Source: Aestuariibacter sp. A3R04 (lineage in GTDB: Bacteria > Pseudomonadota > Gammaproteobacteria > Enterobacterales > Alteromonadaceae). From it: 64,000 nucleotides of DNA. The stretch's first letter is position 1. Every line of letters starts with the position of its first letter. Shown here in pieces: positions 58,000 through 64,000 of the stretch. The position numbers were made by a program, and so were the translations under genes. The notes under the pieces were generated by a model. That model worked only from the letters and a program-made list of their open reading frames with translations, did no database searches and was not told the origin of the DNA. The DNA lies in contig NZ_JAHKQR010000011.1 of the NCBI RefSeq assembly GCF_018860805.1, positions 1,172,366 to 1,236,365 on the forward strand. Reading direction: 5' to 3'.

Positions 58000-59114
58000 A
58001 TGACATCAACCACCCAGCCATCACCTTCAACACAAAAAGTCATTGTCGGCATGTCCGGCGGTGTGGATTCGTCGGTATCTGCTTATCTGCTGCTACAGCA
58101 AGGGTATCAGGTAGAAGGCCTGTTCATGAAAAACTGGGAAGAAGATGACGACAACGAATATTGTCTTGCGGCCGAGGATCTCGCCGATGCGCAGGCGGTG
58201 GCTGATAAGCTTGGCATAGAATTGCACACCATTAATTTTGCAGCGGAATACTGGGACAACGTCTTTGAGTATTTTCTGGAAGAATACAAAGCCGGACGTA
58301 CCCCCAATCCAGACATCATGTGCAACAAAGAGATTAAATTTAAAGCGTTTTTAGAATTCGCCGCAGAAGATCTCGGGGCTGACTATATCGCCACCGGACA
58401 TTATGTCCGTCGCCGCTTCCAGCATGGTCATTGGCAAATGTTACGCGGTCTAGACAACAATAAAGATCAAAGCTACTTCCTCTATACTTTGGCAGAAGAG
58501 CACATTGCCAAGACGCTTTTCCCAGTGGGAGAACTCGAAAAACCCAGAGTGAGGGAGATAGCTGAAGAACAAGGTTTGGTTACTGCAAATAAAAAAGATT
58601 CCACTGGCATCTGTTTTATCGGCGAACGGAAGTTTAAAGATTTTCTCGCCCGCTATTTGCCAGCACAACCCGGTAAAATTGAAACTGCAGAAGGCGTTGA
58701 AATTGGCGAGCATGAGGGCCTGATGTATCACACTCTCGGCCAACGAAAGGGCCTTCATATTGGCGGCCTGGCACAATACGGTGACGAACCTTGGTACGTA
58801 GTCGACAAAGACGTAGAGCGCAATGTATTAATTGTAGGACAAGGTGCAGATCACCCTCGTTTGTATTCAAAAGGTCTGTTGGCAAAACAGCTACACTGGG
58901 TTGACCGTGTGCCCCTTAACGGCACGTTGCGCGCTGTTGTTAAAACCCGCTATCGCCAGACAGACATCCCCTGCTCACTCACAGCGGTGGGAGAAGATTT
59001 GGTCGAAGTTTGTTTTGACAAGCCACAAAAAGCCGTAACACCAGGCCAGTCTGCCGTGTTCTATCACGGTGACGTGTGTTTGGGTGGCGGCATTATTGAG
59101 AGCTATATTCGCTA

Positions 59115-59115
<1 letters not shown>
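58000..59115 (+). CDS. mnmA: tRNA-specific 2-thiouridylase MnmA
   Basis: Adds sulfur to the wobble uridine of tRNAs for Lys, Glu and Gln. The PP-loop [16 protein letters not shown] (about 18-33), the catalytic cysteines in [11 protein letters not shown] (about C107) and [12 protein letters not shown] (about C204) and the C-terminal [11 protein letters not shown] are present; about 371 residues. I start at ATG 58000 ([10 protein letters not shown], after AAGAG); the frame extends to TTG 57985. It shares one base with hflD (TAATG), so the two are coupled. Confidence 0.96.
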
Positions 59116-61129
<2,014 letters not shown>

Positions 61130-61168
61130 CAGTCTAGGTATACTATTTGGTGTAAGTCATTAAAATTT

Positions 61169-61191
61169 GGGCTGCTTTGCAGCCCTTTCTT
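61169..61191 (+). terminator. Terminator of purB
   Basis: GGGCTGC and GCAGCCC form a 7-bp stem with a TTT loop, followed by TTTCTT, about 40 bases after the purB stop. Confidence 0.85.
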
Positions 61192-61210
61192 ATCGAACTA
61201 CAGGGAAACC

Positions 61211-62410
61211 GTGGAAAAGGCACGTATCACAAAAAATCAGGCTGTGGTTAAGATGGTAAGGACACTGTCGTTAACTGTACTTTTAGGGCTTGCCATTTAC
61301 ACCCTTGTGGTTGTTTTTATATTAAAAGATTTCTCCACATCCATACTTACCCTCATCGCCACTCACGGGTTATTATTCACAAGCACGCTAGCGCTCACGT
61401 ACCGCAATACTAAAGGCGCCGCGGAACAAGCCAGGTTCATCTTTGTGTTGAGCTGCATGACGCTCATTACTTTGCTTTCGCTCATGTGGGAACAAGACAC
61501 AGGTCTGCAACAGTTTCTATTAGTAGGTATGATTACCAGTGGTTTTATATTCCCTCGTCGGGAAGTGCGCAACAGGCGGTTTGCGGAGTTTACTTATGGT
61601 GCGCTTTACGTAATAGTTGAAGGCGTCATCGTTTTTAGCGAAACCCATACCTGGGCCACGTTGAGAGTGTCAAACGCCATTATCCTGGTAGTAGGCGGTA
61701 TCATTATGCTGCGCCTGCTGCGAACCAGATTTGAAAATCAGGCTGAAGCCTTGTCAATTTCAGAAAAGCGCAATCGCGCGTTGTTAAAAAGCATGTTACC
61801 CGCTTCTCCGGATAATCCTGCAAAGCACTGGCCATTAGGACACACACAAAAAATTAATGATGTCTCAGTGCTATTTGCCGATTTACAAGGTTATACCAAG
61901 CTAAGCGAGCAATACGACGACGCTGATATTGTAAATATTTTGGATGACTTTTATCGATTATTTGATGCTCACGCACTGCGTCTTGGTGTAGAGAAAGTAA
62001 AAACCAATGGCGATGAATACATGGCAGCTATCGGCATCCCCCTAACGTATATTCATGACCCTGAAGAAGGCAGTAATCCCACGCACACTATCTGCTTGTT
62101 TGCGCAGGCAATCTTATCGAGCTTTCAGATGCTTACCGAAGAAAAAGGCCTAGACTGCAACATTCGAATTGGCATTGCTACCGGCGCAGTCACCGGAGGC
62201 ATTATCGGTGCTCACAAGCCCCATTTTGATATTTGGGGCAAGACGGTAAACCGAGCATCCCGTCTCGAACAGGCCAGTAAACCGGGTACGATAACAGTGT
62301 GTGCCCGAACCCGAGGCCATTTACTCGACAATCATGTTGAGGATATGACGTTTTCAGATCACTTTGTTGTAGGCGACAACCTGGTCGCACACACCCTGTA
62401 CAGTGTCTGA
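61211..62410 (+). CDS. Membrane-bound class III adenylate cyclase
   Basis: 399 residues. An N-terminal membrane part has about six hydrophobic helices (roughly 17-170), and a catalytic domain spans about 208-399. The metal-binding aspartates are D224 (VLFADLQGYT) and D268 (KTNGDEYMA). The purine-selecting residues are of the adenylate type (lysine in VEKVKTNGD, D340 in FDIWGKTVN). The transition-state residues N347 and R351 are present, so it should be active and make cyclic AMP. The start is GTG 61211. roxA follows by 2 bases. The membrane part may sense a signal; the ligand is unknown. Confidence 0.9.
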   Translation: MEKARITKNQAVVKMVRTLSLTVLLGLAIYTLVVVFILKDFSTSILTLIATHGLLFTSTLALTYRNTKGAAEQARFIFVLSCMTLITLLSLMWEQDTGLQQFLLVGMITSGFIFPRREVRNRRFAEFTYGALYVIVEGVIVFSETHTWATLRVSNAIILVVGGIIMLRLLRTRFENQAEALSISEKRNRALLKSMLPASPDNPAKHWPLGHTQKINDVSVLFADLQGYTKLSEQYDDADIVNILDDFYRLFDAHALRLGVEKVKTNGDEYMAAIGIPLTYIHDPEEGSNPTHTICLFAQAILSSFQMLTEEKGLDCNIRIGIATGAVTGGIIGAHKPHFDIWGKTVNRASRLEQASKPGTITVCARTRGHLLDNHVEDMTFSDHFVVGDNLVAHTLYSV

Positions 62411-62412
62411 GA

Positions 62413-63570
62413 TTGCCGTCTGTGTTTAACCTTGCATCAACGTTCTCCCCGTCAGACTTCTTAGCTCAGTACTGGCAAAAGCAACCCGTTGTTATTAGGC
62501 AGGCTTTAGTTGATTTTGTCGACCCTTTGGACGAACACGACCTGGCAGGCCTTGCCATGGAAGACGAGGTCGACAGCCGTATTGTGCGACAAGACCAAGG
62601 TGCCAACTGGCATGTCGAACACGGTCCTTTTACCGATTTTACACCTTTTTGCATCGGGAAATGGACGTTGCTGGTTCAAGGTGTAGAGCGCTATGTCGAG
62701 GATGTTGACCGCCTCATGTCTGCGTTTGATTTTATTCCCTACTGGCGAATGGACGATGTCATGGTGAGCTTTGCTGTACCCGGTGCGGGTGTGGGTGCCC
62801 ACACCGATCAGTACGATGTATTTTTGATCCAAGGTAAAGGGAAAAGACGCTGGCGAGTAGGTCGACCTGGCAAGCATCATACCCATGCGCCCCACAAAGA
62901 TTTACAGCAAATCGCCCCATTTCATCCCGTCATTGACGTAGAACTTAACCCCGGAGACATACTTTATATTCCGCCAGGCTGGCCTCATGATGGTGTGACA
63001 ATCGAGAACAGCCTGACTTACTCAATAGGATTTCGGGCTCCGGATCAAAACGATATTTTGCAGCAAGTCGCAGAGCTTGTGAGTACACAAAACAAAACTG
63101 CCACCCGCTATACTGACCCGCAACTGACATCACCGTCACACCCGGCAATGATCAAGCAAACTGAAATATCTGCACTAAAATCGATGCTGATGGATTATCT
63201 CAACAGCGAACAGAGTACTTCAGCGCTGTTAACCATGCTTAGCGACCAGCACTTACCTGAATACTACGTTGATACTGCCATAACCCCCAAGGCTCTAATA
63301 ACAGCTTTAGAAAATGGCGCTAGTCTACACCGTGTCAATGGATGCAAGCCGCTCTTTAGAGAAATTCAGTCTACACAGCAGTTTGAGTTTTTCATAAACG
63401 GCGAACAATTTCATACATCTGCTGAACACCAACCTTTATTGAACGAGCTGTTTCGCGGTGTTCCCCTATTCCACGAAACCCTTGTTCAAGCAAAGGTGCT
63501 CGACGATTTTGCGTTCATTGAACTATTGTCTATACTTGTAAAAAAAGGGTATTGGCAAATGATGGATTAG
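62413..63570 (+). CDS. roxA: Ribosomal oxygenase RoxA (YcfD), JmjC cupin
   Basis: An iron and 2-oxoglutarate-dependent oxygenase that hydroxylates an arginine of ribosomal protein L16 in E. coli. The iron ligands H130-T-D132 (VGAHTDQYDVF) and H192 (PPGWPHDG) are in place. The N-terminal FLAQYWQKQPVVIRQAL and LAGLAMEDEVDSRIV closely match YcfD, and a C-terminal winged-helix region follows; 385 residues. The start is TTG 62413, or possibly GTG 62422; neither has a clear ribosome-binding site, so translation may depend on the preceding cyclase gene 2 bases upstream. Confidence 0.94.
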   Translation: MPSVFNLASTFSPSDFLAQYWQKQPVVIRQALVDFVDPLDEHDLAGLAMEDEVDSRIVRQDQGANWHVEHGPFTDFTPFCIGKWTLLVQGVERYVEDVDRLMSAFDFIPYWRMDDVMVSFAVPGAGVGAHTDQYDVFLIQGKGKRRWRVGRPGKHHTHAPHKDLQQIAPFHPVIDVELNPGDILYIPPGWPHDGVTIENSLTYSIGFRAPDQNDILQQVAELVSTQNKTATRYTDPQLTSPSHPAMIKQTEISALKSMLMDYLNSEQSTSALLTMLSDQHLPEYYVDTAITPKALITALENGASLHRVNGCKPLFREIQSTQQFEFFINGEQFHTSAEHQPLLNELFRGVPLFHETLVQAKVLDDFAFIELLSILVKKGYWQMMD

Positions 63571-63644
63571 CCAGCCACACACTTAACATGACAACGTTGC
63601 GCTAAGGCTGGTACAACGTATATTAGCACCAAAGAGTAGCCCCC

Positions 63645-64000
63645 ATGACGTTTACAATAGAAAACGTCGATTGGCAAAGCGGTAAGAATCGACTAACAGC
63701 ATTACGACAACAAGTGTTTGTGCTTGAATGGCATCTTCCCGATCACATAGAATTTGATGAAAGAGACAAGGACGCCATTCACGTACTGGTGTACGATAAA
63801 GAAAGTACTCCCATTGCCACAGCCCGGCTTACTGCAGATGGTGAAATCGGACGCATTGCGGTAAAAAAATACTATCGCTCTCCCACCCTCTACCGTGCGC
63901 TGTTCAACACTTTAGTAACAGCAGGGAAATGTATTAAAGTTCCATATATCAAAGTTTTGTGTCGCTTAGACAGCGTGGAAAAGCACCGGCTTATGGGCTA
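63645..64000 (+). CDS. GNAT family N-acetyltransferase, 5' part
   Basis: The frame is open from ATG 63645 to the window end, giving 118 residues of an acetyltransferase whose 3' end lies outside. LRQQVFVLEWHLPDHIEFDE, HVLVYD and ATARLTADGEIGRIAVKKYY fit the GNAT fold of the ElaA/YjcF-like group. The usual acetyl-CoA loop (Arg-Gly-x-Gly) should follow IAVKKYYR, but the sequence reads SPTLYRALF, so cofactor binding may be altered or lost. The substrate is unknown. It lies about 75 bases after roxA. Confidence 0.8.
   Translation, partial: MTFTIENVDWQSGKNRLTALRQQVFVLEWHLPDHIEFDERDKDAIHVLVYDKESTPIATARLTADGEIGRIAVKKYYRSPTLYRALFNTLVTAGKCIKVPYIKVLCRLDSVEKHRLMG

Overview
The window is a chromosomal segment of a marine-type gammaproteobacterium, most likely Alteromonadales (Alteromonas or a close relative). 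The support is gene order and family content: ybeD-lipB-lipA, cspD/clpS-clpA next to infA, aat-bpt and trxB, icd/rluE-mnmA-hflD-purB-roxA, a HexR-controlled Entner-Doudoroff cluster, a monomeric NADP isocitrate dehydrogenase, and a TonB-dependent receptor. The genes are dense. I found no rRNA, tRNA, insertion sequence, phage gene or CRISPR array.

Layout. 1-3.9 kb (+): end of ybeD, then lipB-lipA (lipoate synthesis), ansA and a DUF2797 gene. 3.9-7.5 kb (-): a tightly coupled four-gene operon of zinc-ribbon membrane protein, yeaC, a 934-residue DUF349 coiled-coil protein and a 72-residue unknown. 7.6-13.6 kb: AGCS amino-acid symporter, M14 carboxypeptidase, long-form GAPDH, DUF2989 lipoprotein and msrB. 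13.6-32.6 kb is central carbon metabolism: gnd, glgX, glgB, malQ, gapA, a YeaD-type mutarotase, then zwf-pgl-edd-glk-eda on the minus strand, with hexR and pyk on the plus strand. Sites matching the HexR palindrome lie in the zwf/hexR gap and before pyk, with a weaker one between malQ and gapA, so the block reads as a locally encoded HexR regulon for glucose and glycogen use.

32.7-36.5 kb: ydjA nitroreductase, a DoxX protein, sppA and sprT. 36.5-47.2 kb (-) is the least explained part. It is one eight-gene operon with mostly overlapping genes: TonB-dependent receptor, a TVP38 membrane domain fused to a MerA-like flavoprotein disulfide reductase, a DUF547 protein, a YnjB/YnjC/YnjD-type ABC importer, a CDP-alcohol phosphatidyltransferase (the position of ynjF in E. 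coli) and a sterol desaturase/fatty acid hydroxylase-family protein. It looks like an outer-membrane-to-cytoplasm uptake system joined to redox and lipid enzymes. Its substrate is unknown. A small DoxX-like gene is divergent from it, with a perfect-armed palindrome in the shared promoter region.

47.9-64 kb is conserved housekeeping: yfbV, trxB-aat-bpt-infA, clpA and clpS opposite cspD, icd opposite rluE-mnmA-hflD-purB, then a membrane class III adenylate cyclase and the ribosomal oxygenase roxA. The window ends inside a GNAT acetyltransferase gene. In E. coli the purB-roxA interval holds phoPQ; here it holds the cyclase.

Start codons were moved from the longest possible frame where a Shine-Dalgarno sequence, a stop/start overlap or family alignment decided the point. 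GTG and TTG starts are common here.
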